Assembly (NCBI GenBank): GCA_036269915.1 | Contig: DATBDM010000044.1 | Span: forward strand, 1 to 23,100 | Source of the DNA: DATBDM01 sp036269915 | GTDB lineage: Bacteria; Actinomycetota; Thermoleophilia; Solirubrobacterales; Solirubrobacteraceae | Direction: 5' to 3' | Length of the DNA stretch: 23,100 nucleotides | Shown here: positions 7,973 through 14,239 of the stretch, piece by piece | Position numbering within the stretch: the first letter of the stretch is position 1 | Layout: every line of letters starts with the position of its first letter | The notes under the pieces: model-generated | The model's database searches: none | Told to the model about the DNA's origin: nothing | Seen by the model: the letters and a program-made list of their open reading frames with translations, nothing else | Made by a program: the position numbers and the translations under genes

Positions 7973-8460
7973 GGCTGGCGATCATCGCCGACACGCACCT
8001 GCCGCGCGGCCGGCGGGCGCTGCCGGCCGCGTGCGAGGCGCGGCTGCGCGCGGCGGACGCGATCCTCCACGCGGGCGACTTCGTCGAGGCGCCGGTGCTG
8101 CGCGGGCTCGAGGCGCTCGGCCCGCCGGTCCATGCGGTGTCCGGCAACCAGGACGACCCGGTGCTCCGGCACGTGCTGCCCGAGGTGCGGACGGTCACCG
8201 CCGGCGGCGCACGGATCGCGATGGTCCACGACGCGGGTCCTGCCGGCGGGCGGCTCGCCCGGATGCGCCGCCGCTTCCCGGACGCCGACGCGGTCGTCTT
8301 CGGCCACTCGCACATCCCGCTGCTCGAGCGCGACGGCGACGGCTTCGCCATCTTCAACCCCGGCTCGCCCACCGACAGGCGCCGCCAGCCGGTGCACACG
8401 ATGGGTCTCGCCACGGTCGCGGACGGCCGGATCGACTTCGAGCTGGTCGAGCTCGGCTGA
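7969..8460 (+). CDS. YfcE/MJ0936-type metallophosphoesterase
   Basis: A 163-residue calcineurin-like phosphoesterase. All metal-ligand motifs are present in order: ADTH (D8, H10), HAGD (D37), SGNQD (N60), VHD (H87) and FGHSH (H113, H115), followed by the family's NPGSPTDRR (130-138). The length fits the YfcE/MJ0936 group, which hydrolyses small phosphodiesters in vitro with two divalent metals and has no settled cellular role. The GTG overlaps the upstream oxidoreductase stop as GTGA. RNase Z begins 27 bases after its stop. Whether it serves the glycosyltransferase/oxidoreductase pair or RNA metabolism with RNase Z cannot be told. Confidence 0.9.
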   Translation: MRLAIIADTHLPRGRRALPAACEARLRAADAILHAGDFVEAPVLRGLEALGPPVHAVSGNQDDPVLRHVLPEVRTVTAGGARIAMVHDAGPAGGRLARMRRRFPDADAVVFGHSHIPLLERDGDGFAIFNPGSPTDRRRQPVHTMGLATVADGRIDFELVELG

Positions 8461-8487
8461 ACGCCGGGGCTAGGCTCGGAGGCGCCC

Positions 8488-9429
8488 ATGGACCTCTCGC
8501 TCTTCTTCGCCGGCACCGCCGGGTCGGTGCCGACCGCGCGCCGCGGGCTGCCCGCCCTGCTGCTGCGGGCCGGCGGCGAGCGGATCCTGTTCGACTGCGG
8601 CGAGGGCACCCAGCAGCAGCTGCTGCGCTCGATCGGGCTGCCGGACGTCGACGCGATCTTCCTCACCCACCTGCACCTCGACCACTGGCTCGGCCTCGTC
8701 GGGATGCTCAAGACCTTCGACCTGCGGGCGCGCGAGCGGCCGCTCGTCATCTACGGGCCGGGCGGGCTGCGGCAGCTGTTCGCGATGCTGCGACCGGTGA
8801 TCGGGCGGGTCGGCTACCCGCTGGAGCTGGCCGAGCTCGACCGCCACGACGAGGTCCGCTTCGGCACCTACGCGATCGCGGCCTTCCCGGTCAAGCACCG
8901 TGTCGAGGCGTACGGCTACGCCTTCGAGGAGGACGATCGTCCCGGCCGCTTCGACGCCGCGCGGGCGAGCGAGCTGGGGATCACGCCCGGGCCGGACTTC
9001 GGGCGCCTGCAGCGCGGCGAGACCGTCGGCGGCGTCGAGCCGCCGCAGGTCATGGGGGAGGCGCGGCCGGGCCGGCGGATCGTGATCTCGGGCGACACCG
9101 CGCCCTGCCAGGCGGTCGAGGCCCACGCGCACGACGCCGACCTGCTGGTGCACGAGGCGACCTTTCTCGAGGACGAGCGCGAGCGCGCGCGCGCGACGTC
9201 GCACTCGACCGCCCGCCAGGCGGCCGAGATCGCGCGCGACGCGAACGTCCGCCTGCTCGCGCTGACCCACCTCTCCACGCGCTACTTCCCGCGCGACGTC
9301 CGCGATGAGGCCCGCGCGATCTTCCCGAACACGGTCGTTCCGCGCGACTTCGATGCGATCGACGTCCCGTTCCCCGAACGCGGCGAGCCGGCCCTCGTCA
9401 AGTCCGACCGCGAGCCCGCCCCAACCTAA
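8488..9429 (+). CDS. rnz: ribonuclease Z (tRNA 3' processing endonuclease)
   Basis: A 313-residue metallo-beta-lactamase-fold enzyme. LFFAGTAGSVPTARRGLPALLL opens the protein, followed by LFDCGEGTQQQLL (34-46) and the zinc motif THLHLDHWLGL (60-70). VISGDTAPC and the late LALTHLSTRYF supply the remaining zinc ligands and the family's HxSxRY signature. The length and these motifs fit bacterial RNase Z, which cuts tRNA precursors after the discriminator base; the one tRNA in this window encodes no CCA, which fits such processing. GGAGG at 8478-8482 lies six bases before the ATG. TAGGCT at 8471-8476 could be a -10 box. The last codons lie inside the first arm of the downstream repeat cluster, so the C-terminal end may have been altered by it. 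Confidence 0.92.
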   Translation: MDLSLFFAGTAGSVPTARRGLPALLLRAGGERILFDCGEGTQQQLLRSIGLPDVDAIFLTHLHLDHWLGLVGMLKTFDLRARERPLVIYGPGGLRQLFAMLRPVIGRVGYPLELAELDRHDEVRFGTYAIAAFPVKHRVEAYGYAFEEDDRPGRFDAARASELGITPGPDFGRLQRGETVGGVEPPQVMGEARPGRRIVISGDTAPCQAVEAHAHDADLLVHEATFLEDERERARATSHSTARQAAEIARDANVRLLALTHLSTRYFPRDVRDEARAIFPNTVVPRDFDAIDVPFPERGEPALVKSDREPAPT

Positions 9430-9478
9430 ACGGGGTCTGACCCCCTTTAGGTAAAGAGGGTCAGACCCCATTTAGGTT
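9423..9478. repeat. 21-base inverted repeat with GGGTCTGACCC core, between convergent genes
   Basis: The arm at 9423-9443 and the reverse complement of 9458-9478 match at 20 of 21 bases, with a 14-base loop between. Each arm holds a small palindrome of its own (GGGTCTGACCC and GGGTCAGACCC) next to a CCTAAA/TTTAGG flank. The rnz stop codon (9427-9429) is inside the left arm. A transcript from either strand would form a very stable hairpin, so it may act as a two-way terminator, but the repeated core suggests a dispersed repeat family. Confidence 0.8.
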
Positions 9479-9546
9479 CAGGGGGTCTGGCCCCTTCATA
9501 GGTTCAGGGGGTCTGGCCCCTTCATGAAGGGGCCAGACCCCTTCAT
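9475..9546. repeat. tandem and inverted copies of a GGGGTCTGGCCCC repeat
   Basis: A 25-base unit at 9475-9499 is repeated exactly at 9501-9525 (period 26). The second copy is the left half of a perfect 34-base palindrome at 9508-9541 centred on TTCATGAA. A third core follows in inverted orientation, giving the hairpin ATGAAGGGG-CCAGA-CCCCTTCAT at 9524-9546 with a 9-base perfect stem. This hairpin lies 14 bases beyond the stop of the cyclase gene on the minus strand and could end its transcript. With the preceding inverted repeat there are five core units in about 115 bases. No transposase is present in the window. Confidence 0.85.
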
Positions 9547-9559
9547 CGCGCCTTAATCT

Positions 9560-10948
9560 TCAGAGCGAGATCAGCAGGCGGGGCTCGATCGGCTCCGCCT
9601 TGCCCTTCACGGTCACCGCGCCCATCGGCTCGGTGACCGCGCCGGGGAGGCGGCGGGCCGTCTCGGGGCCGAGGACCACGCCGCCGACCGGGGCCTTGCC
9701 CTCGAGCCGCGAGGCCAGGTTGACCGTGTCGCCGATCGCCGTGTGCGTGCGCCCGCCGGCCGCGCCGAGCACGCCGACGAGCGCCTCGCCGGTGTTCACC
9801 CCGACGCGGAAGCGCGGCCAGTCCGGGTGCAGGCCGGCGAGCTCGGCGGTCGCGCGCTGGATCTCGAGCGCCGCCCGCGCCGCGCGCAGCGGATGGTCGG
9901 CCTGATCGCCGCGGCGGTTGAAGGTGACCATCAGCGCGTCGCCGATGATGCGGTCGACCTCGCCGCCGCACTCGCGCACGATCGGCGGGATCGCCTGCTC
10001 GAAGTAGGCGTTGAGCATCGACGTGATCTCGCGCGGCGCGTGCGCCTCGCTGTAGGACGTGAAGCCCTGCAGGTCGGCGAACAGCACCGAGATCTCGCGC
10101 GAGCCGGCCGCGGTCACGTCGAGGTAGAGGTCCGAGAAGCGCTCCTCGTGCCACTGCCGCTGTGCCGAGCGGGCGACGAGCGCGAAGGCGATCAGCATCA
10201 GGACGTGCCACTCCCACCACGTCGCATGCCAGTTGCGCCCGAAGGCGACGGCGACCATCGCCTCGCCGAGCAGCGCGAACGCCGCCGCCATGCCGAGCAG
10301 CATCGGCGCACGTCGAACGCGATAGAGCCCGAGGTAGCGCACGACCGCGAAGCCGTAGAGCAGGATCCCGAGGACCGCCGGCGCGATCAGCGCGCCGGAA
10401 GCGCGCTCGGGCGCGGTCTTGCCGTCGAAGGGCGCCGTCTGCGTCAGCGACAGCACCGCCCAGACGCCCATCAACGCCAGCAGCAGCGCGCGCAGCAGCT
10501 TGCCGCGCCCGACGATCTGCGTCGCGTGGCGCTCGAGCCCGTCGAGGCTCGAGGCCGCCGCGAAGACCGAGGCGACCAGCAGCCCGAACGGCGTCGCCAG
10601 TGCGAAGCCCGCGTTGGTCGTGTCCAGCAGCACGCCCGGCGTGGCCAGCGCGTGCAGCCCGAGGAAGCCCGCCGCCGAGAGGAAGGCGAGCGAGACCAGG
10701 AACACGCGCGCGTCGCCGCGCTGGAACGCCGCCGCCGACGTCACCGCCGCCAGCGCCGCGTTCAGCGCGCCCGCACCGAGCACCAGCCAGAAGTGCGCCG
10801 GGTGGTGTTCCCACATGACGTCCAGCGACGGGTCGGCGACGAGCAGCGCCAGCCCGGCCAGGGGAAGCAGCAGCGCGGCGACGAGCAGCAGCCCGCCGGG
10901 CACCCTCCCCGGCATCGCCCCCGGCGCGGATGCGCGCGCCGCGGCCAT
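9560..10948 (-). CDS. membrane-anchored class III adenylate/guanylate cyclase
   Basis: A 462-residue protein. The N-terminal half (about 18-260) holds about seven hydrophobic helices with no recognised sensor family. The C-terminal part (about 284-462) is a class III cyclase catalytic domain: EISVLFADLQGFTSYSE (285-301) with metal ligand D292, VDRIIGDALMVTFN (331-344) with D337, then TAIGDTVNLASRLEG (403-417) with the transition-state residues N410 and R414. The metal ligands and the Asn/Arg pair are intact, so it is probably active and makes cAMP (or cGMP) from the nucleoside triphosphate. The ATG lies three bases after the stop of the receiver/TrxR-like gene, so the two form one operon. The cytosolic catalytic domain after a seven-helix anchor suggests a membrane-sensed signal. 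The gene ends beside the palindromic repeat cluster. Confidence 0.92.
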   Translation of the reverse strand: MAAARASAPGAMPGRVPGGLLLVAALLLPLAGLALLVADPSLDVMWEHHPAHFWLVLGAGALNAALAAVTSAAAFQRGDARVFLVSLAFLSAAGFLGLHALATPGVLLDTTNAGFALATPFGLLVASVFAAASSLDGLERHATQIVGRGKLLRALLLALMGVWAVLSLTQTAPFDGKTAPERASGALIAPAVLGILLYGFAVVRYLGLYRVRRAPMLLGMAAAFALLGEAMVAVAFGRNWHATWWEWHVLMLIAFALVARSAQRQWHEERFSDLYLDVTAAGSREISVLFADLQGFTSYSEAHAPREITSMLNAYFEQAIPPIVRECGGEVDRIIGDALMVTFNRRGDQADHPLRAARAALEIQRATAELAGLHPDWPRFRVGVNTGEALVGVLGAAGGRTHTAIGDTVNLASRLEGKAPVGGVVLGPETARRLPGAVTEPMGAVTVKGKAEPIEPRLLISL

Positions 10949-10951
10949 CGC

Positions 10952-12658
10952 TCAGGCGCGCGCTCCCGCCCGCGGAGCCGGGGAGCGGCCGGCCGTGAGG
11001 TGCTCATGGACCTGGCTGATCACGACCGCCCCCTCCCCGACAGCGGAGGCGACGCGCTTGACGGCGCCGGAGCGCACGTCGCCCACGGCGAAGATCCCAG
11101 GGACACTGGTGCCGAGCATGAGCGGCGGGCGCCCGAGTGGCCGGCCGGCCGTCCCGGTGACGGCGGTGCCGGTGAGCACATAGCCCCACCGGTCACGCTG
11201 GACCGCGGGCGGCACCCAGTCCAGGCCGGGCACCGCGCCGATCAGGATGAGCAGCGCGCCGGCCGGGACCTCGGACTCCGATCCCGACTCGCGGTCGCGG
11301 ATCGTCACGCGCTCCAGCCGCGAGTCGCCCGCCACGCGCGTGATCTCGGCCTGGTGGCGCACGGAGATGTTGGGCGCGGCGTCGATCGCGTCGATCAGGT
11401 AGCGCGACATGCTCGCCGCCAGCGACTCGCCGCGCACGAGGATCGTCACCTGCGAGGCGAAGCGCGCCAGGTGGATCGCCGCCTGCCCGGCGGAGTTGCC
11501 GCCGCCGACCACGTAGGCGTCCTGGCCGCCGAGCGCGTACGCGTCGGCGACCGCCGCGCCGTAGAAGACGCCGGCGCCGGTCAGCTCGGCGATGCCCGGC
11601 GCGTCCAGGCGCCGGTAGGCGACGCCGGTGGCGAGCACGACCGCCCGGCCGGTGGCCTCGGATCCGTCCTCCATCCGGATCGTGTGACGCTCGCTTCCGG
11701 GCACGAGCGCGACGACCTCGTGCATGAGCAGGAACTGGGTGCCGAACACCCAGGCCTGCTGGTAGGCGCGCTGGGCCAGCTCGGCGCCGGTCACGCCGCG
11801 CGCGAAGCCGAGGTAGTTGCGGATGTGCGAGCTCGAGCCGGCCTGGCCGCCGATCGCCTCGCGTTCGACGACGAGCGTGCGCAGTCCCTCGGAGGTCGCG
11901 TATACGGCGGCGGCGAGCCCGGCGGGCCCCGCCCCGATCACGATCACGTCGTAGTCGCGCCGGCCCGGCAGGCTGGTGGGCACTCCGTAGGCGGCGGCGA
12001 GCTCGACGTTGGAGGGATCGACGAGGGAGCGGCCGTCGAGCAGCACGACCAGCGGCTCGCGACCGGCGTCGGTGCGCCCGTGCATGGCGAGGATCCGCGC
12101 GCCGCGCTCGCTCTCGGCGTCGTGGAAGACGTGCGGGACGCCGTTGCGGGTCAGCAGCGTCGTCAGCTCGTGCACGCGCGGTGACCACTGGCGCCCGATG
12201 ACGGCGATCTGCGACGGGCCCGACGTGTCCGCGCGCGAGAACTCGTGCAGGAATTCCGTGACCAGGCGGTGGAAGAGCTCGTCGGGCGCGCGCCACGGCT
12301 TGATCACGTAGAAGTCGAAGTCCCGCCGCGCCATGCCCTCGAGGATCGCCCTGGCCGTGTCCGGGTCGCCCCAGGCGGCCCAGTCGATCAGCAGGGCGCG
12401 GCGCGCGTCCGGATGCAGCTGACCGGCGCGGCACAGCAGCTCGGCGCCGGTGAGGCCGGGCATCCACTGGTCGGCGAGCACGAGCGCGACGGAGGCTCCC
12501 TCCTCATGCAGGCGCTCCAGGGCGGCCAGCGCCGCGGCGCCGGAGCCGCTGCACTCGATGCGATAGTCCCCGGCGTAGCGGCGCTCCAGCTCCGTGCGGA
12601 CGCGGGCGAGCCCCTGGGGGTCGTCGTCGGCGGCGAGCAGGACGGGGAGGTCCCTCAC
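10952..12658 (-). CDS. receiver domain fused to a thioredoxin-reductase-like flavoprotein without CxxC
   Basis: A 568-residue three-part protein. Residues 1-140 form a response-regulator receiver, with acidic pocket DDD (11-13), phospho-acceptor D63 in VLADQWMPGLTG and conserved Lys120 in YVIKPW. Residues 150-228 look like a thioredoxin/glutaredoxin-like linker domain without a CxxC. Residues 235-555 are a thioredoxin-reductase-like fold: FAD site IVIGAGPAGLAAA (239-251), GGQAGSSSHIRNYLGF (270-285), NADPH site VVGGGNSAGQAA (383-394) and the final FAD motif GIFAVGDVRSG (521-531). Where true thioredoxin reductases carry the CxxC, this protein reads VFYGAAVADA (365-374), so it cannot reduce thioredoxin in the usual way. 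It may be a redox- or NAD(P)H-sensing regulator. The start is GTG at 12658, six bases after a TAGTGT -10 box, so the message may be leaderless. Confidence 0.88.
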   Translation of the reverse strand: MRDLPVLLAADDDPQGLARVRTELERRYAGDYRIECSGSGAAALAALERLHEEGASVALVLADQWMPGLTGAELLCRAGQLHPDARRALLIDWAAWGDPDTARAILEGMARRDFDFYVIKPWRAPDELFHRLVTEFLHEFSRADTSGPSQIAVIGRQWSPRVHELTTLLTRNGVPHVFHDAESERGARILAMHGRTDAGREPLVVLLDGRSLVDPSNVELAAAYGVPTSLPGRRDYDVIVIGAGPAGLAAAVYATSEGLRTLVVEREAIGGQAGSSSHIRNYLGFARGVTGAELAQRAYQQAWVFGTQFLLMHEVVALVPGSERHTIRMEDGSEATGRAVVLATGVAYRRLDAPGIAELTGAGVFYGAAVADAYALGGQDAYVVGGGNSAGQAAIHLARFASQVTILVRGESLAASMSRYLIDAIDAAPNISVRHQAEITRVAGDSRLERVTIRDRESGSESEVPAGALLILIGAVPGLDWVPPAVQRDRWGYVLTGTAVTGTAGRPLGRPPLMLGTSVPGIFAVGDVRSGAVKRVASAVGEGAVVISQVHEHLTAGRSPAPRAGARA

Positions 12659-12664
12659 GGGACG

Positions 12665-12670
12665 ACACTA
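12665..12670 (-). promoter_or_regulatory. -10 box (TAGTGT) for the receiver/TrxR-like gene
   Basis: On the minus strand TAGTGT fits the actinobacterial TANNNT -10 pattern and is followed by six bases and then the GTG start. Transcription would begin at or next to the start codon. No clear -35 is seen. Confidence 0.4.
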
Positions 12671-12687
12671 GCCGCCGCGCCCGTTGC

Positions 12688-12693
12688 TAGCCT
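12688..12693 (+). promoter_or_regulatory. -10 box (TAGCCT) for the pyrimidine operon
   Basis: TAGCCT fits TANNNT. Transcription would begin near 12700, giving a leader of about 41 bases that contains little more than the PyrR loop and the ribosome binding site. No TTGAC-like -35 lies at the right distance. The box sits about 20 bases from the divergent TAGTGT box. Confidence 0.35.
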
Positions 12694-12710
12694 CCGGACT
12701 GTCCCTTTAA

Positions 12711-12730
12711 CCAGGTCCTGAGAGGCCAGG
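12711..12730 (+). promoter_or_regulatory. PyrR binding loop overlapping the pyrR ribosome binding site
   Basis: GGTCCTGAGAGGCC at 12714-12727 matches the PyrR-binding consensus ARUCCNGNGAGGYU at all invariant bases. The one outer A-U pair is replaced by G-C, which keeps the stem. The fold is CC/GG (12711-12712 with 12729-12730), an A/A mismatch, GG/CC, a bulged U at 12716, CC/GG, and the loop UGAGA at 12719-12723. The 3' strand runs into AGGAAGGA (12728-12735), the ribosome binding site for the GTG at 12741. UMP/UTP-bound PyrR on this loop would hide that site. No antiterminator/terminator pair is visible, so translational repression, as described for mycobacterial PyrR, is the likely mechanism. 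Confidence 0.85.
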
Positions 12731-12740
12731 AAGGAACCGA

Positions 12741-13289
12741 GTGAGCGCAGCGAGAGTCGTCCTCGACGAGGACGATGTGCGGCGGACGCTGGTCCGGATC
12801 GCGCACGAGATCGTCGAGAAGAACGCCGGCCGGTCGATCGCCCTGGTCGGCATCCACCGTCGCGGAGCGCACCTGGCCACGCGCCTGCACGCTCTGGTGG
12901 AGCACGCGCTGGGGGAGGACGTCCCCCGCGGGGACATCGACATCGCCTTCTACCGCGACGACGTGGCGACCCGGCCGGCCGATCCGTCGGTCCGCGCGTC
13001 CGACCTGCCGTTCCGCCTCGAGGGCCGCACGGTGGTGCTGGTCGACGACGTGCTCTACACCGGTCGCACGGTGCGTGCCGGCATCGACGCTCTGTTCGAC
13101 TACGGACGTCCCGACCGCGTGCAGCTCGCGGTCCTGGCCGATCGCGGCCACCGCGAGCTGCCCATCCGCCCCGACTACGTGGGCAAGAACCTCCCGACCG
13201 CCCGCTCGCAGCGGGTCAACGTCCGCGTCGCCGAGGAGGACGGCGTCGACGAGGTGGCGATCGTCGAGCTCGAGGAGGCCTACGCCTGA
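12741..13289 (+). CDS. pyrR: pyrimidine operon regulator PyrR / uracil phosphoribosyltransferase
   Basis: A 182-residue PyrR, normal length. TVVLVDDVLYTGRTVRAG (97-114) is the PRPP-binding motif, and IALVGIHRRGAHLATRL (33-49) and DIDIAFYRDD (65-74) are further family blocks. PyrR binds a conserved hairpin in pyr mRNA when UMP or UTP is plentiful and shuts down the operon; many PyrR proteins also make UMP from uracil and PRPP. Here its target loop lies directly in front of its own gene, which begins the operon. The GTG at 12741 has a strong AGGAAGGA site five to six bases upstream. Its stop overlaps the pyrB start by one base (TGATG), so repression of pyrR translation could pass to pyrB by coupling. 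Confidence 0.97.
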   Translation: MSAARVVLDEDDVRRTLVRIAHEIVEKNAGRSIALVGIHRRGAHLATRLHALVEHALGEDVPRGDIDIAFYRDDVATRPADPSVRASDLPFRLEGRTVVLVDDVLYTGRTVRAGIDALFDYGRPDRVQLAVLADRGHRELPIRPDYVGKNLPTARSQRVNVRVAEEDGVDEVAIVELEEAYA

Positions 13290-14239
13290 TGCGCCACCTG
13301 CTGTCGATCGAGGACCTGGACCGCGCGGCGATCGAGCGCATCCTCGACCGCGCCCGCTCCTTCACCGAGGTCTCCGAGCGCGAGATCAAGAAGGTTCCCG
13401 CGCTGCGCGGCCGCCGCGTGCTCAACCTCTTCTACGAGGCCTCGACGCGCACCCGCTCCTCGTTCGAGCTCGCCGCCAAGTCGCTGTCGGCCGACGTCAT
13501 CAACTTCGTGTCGAGCGGCTCGAGCGTCGAGAAGGGCGAGTCGCTCAAGGACACCGTCCAGACGCTCAGCGCCTACCAGCCCGACCTGATCGTGATCCGC
13601 TCGCCGCACGTCGGCGCCGCGAACCTCGTGGCCGGCTGGACGACCGCCGGGGTCGTCAACGCCGGCGACGGCAAGCACGAGCACCCGACCCAGGCGCTGC
13701 TCGACGTCCACACGCTGCTGCAGCGCTTCGACAAGCTCGACGGGCTGAGCATCTGGATCGTCGGCGACGTCCTGCACTCGCGCGTCGCGCGCTCGGACAT
13801 CCTCGCCTTCACCAAGCTCGGCGCGCGCGTGACGGTCTGCGGGCCGCCGACGCTCATCCCGCGCGGCATCGCCGAGGCGCTCGGCTGCGACGTCGAGTAC
13901 ACGCTCGACCGGCTCGGCGAGGCCGACGTCGTCTACGCGCTGCGGATGCAGCACGAGCGCATGAGCGGCTCGTTCGTCCCCAGCCTGCGCGAGTACGCGA
14001 GCGTCTACCAGATCGACGGCCGCCGGCTCGGCGCCCGCCAGGTCCTCATGCACCCGGGCCCGGTCAACCGCGGGGTCGAGCTGGCCGCCGAGGTGATCGA
14101 CTCGCCGCAGGCCATGATCGGCCGGCAGGTGGCCGCCGGCGTCGTCGTGCGCATGGCGGTGCTCTACGAGCTGCTCGCGGGCCGCGGCGCGCCCTCGCCG
14201 CAGGCCGTCTCGTCCTACCCGGCCCCGCAGCCGGCATGA
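13289..14239 (+). CDS. pyrB: aspartate carbamoyltransferase catalytic chain
   Basis: A 316-residue enzyme that joins carbamoyl phosphate and aspartate to give carbamoyl aspartate, the second step of UMP synthesis. Carbamoyl-phosphate motif STRTR at 52-56, the SSVEKGES loop at 78-85 and HPTQALLD at 132-139 are intact, and HPGPVNRG near 252 supplies the aspartate-side loop. No pyrI regulatory chain follows, as is usual for organisms that control pyr genes with PyrR. The ATG shares one base with the pyrR stop, and the gene's own stop overlaps the pyrC start by four bases (ATGA). The C-terminal tail after about residue 300 is Pro/Ser-rich and likely disordered. Confidence 0.97.
   Translation: MRHLLSIEDLDRAAIERILDRARSFTEVSEREIKKVPALRGRRVLNLFYEASTRTRSSFELAAKSLSADVINFVSSGSSVEKGESLKDTVQTLSAYQPDLIVIRSPHVGAANLVAGWTTAGVVNAGDGKHEHPTQALLDVHTLLQRFDKLDGLSIWIVGDVLHSRVARSDILAFTKLGARVTVCGPPTLIPRGIAEALGCDVEYTLDRLGEADVVYALRMQHERMSGSFVPSLREYASVYQIDGRRLGARQVLMHPGPVNRGVELAAEVIDSPQAMIGRQVAAGVVVRMAVLYELLAGRGAPSPQAVSSYPAPQPA

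Noticed and set aside
9423..9546. CRISPR array
   Set aside because: Units are self-palindromic, in mixed orientation and nearly back to back, with no spacers of regular length and no cas genes.
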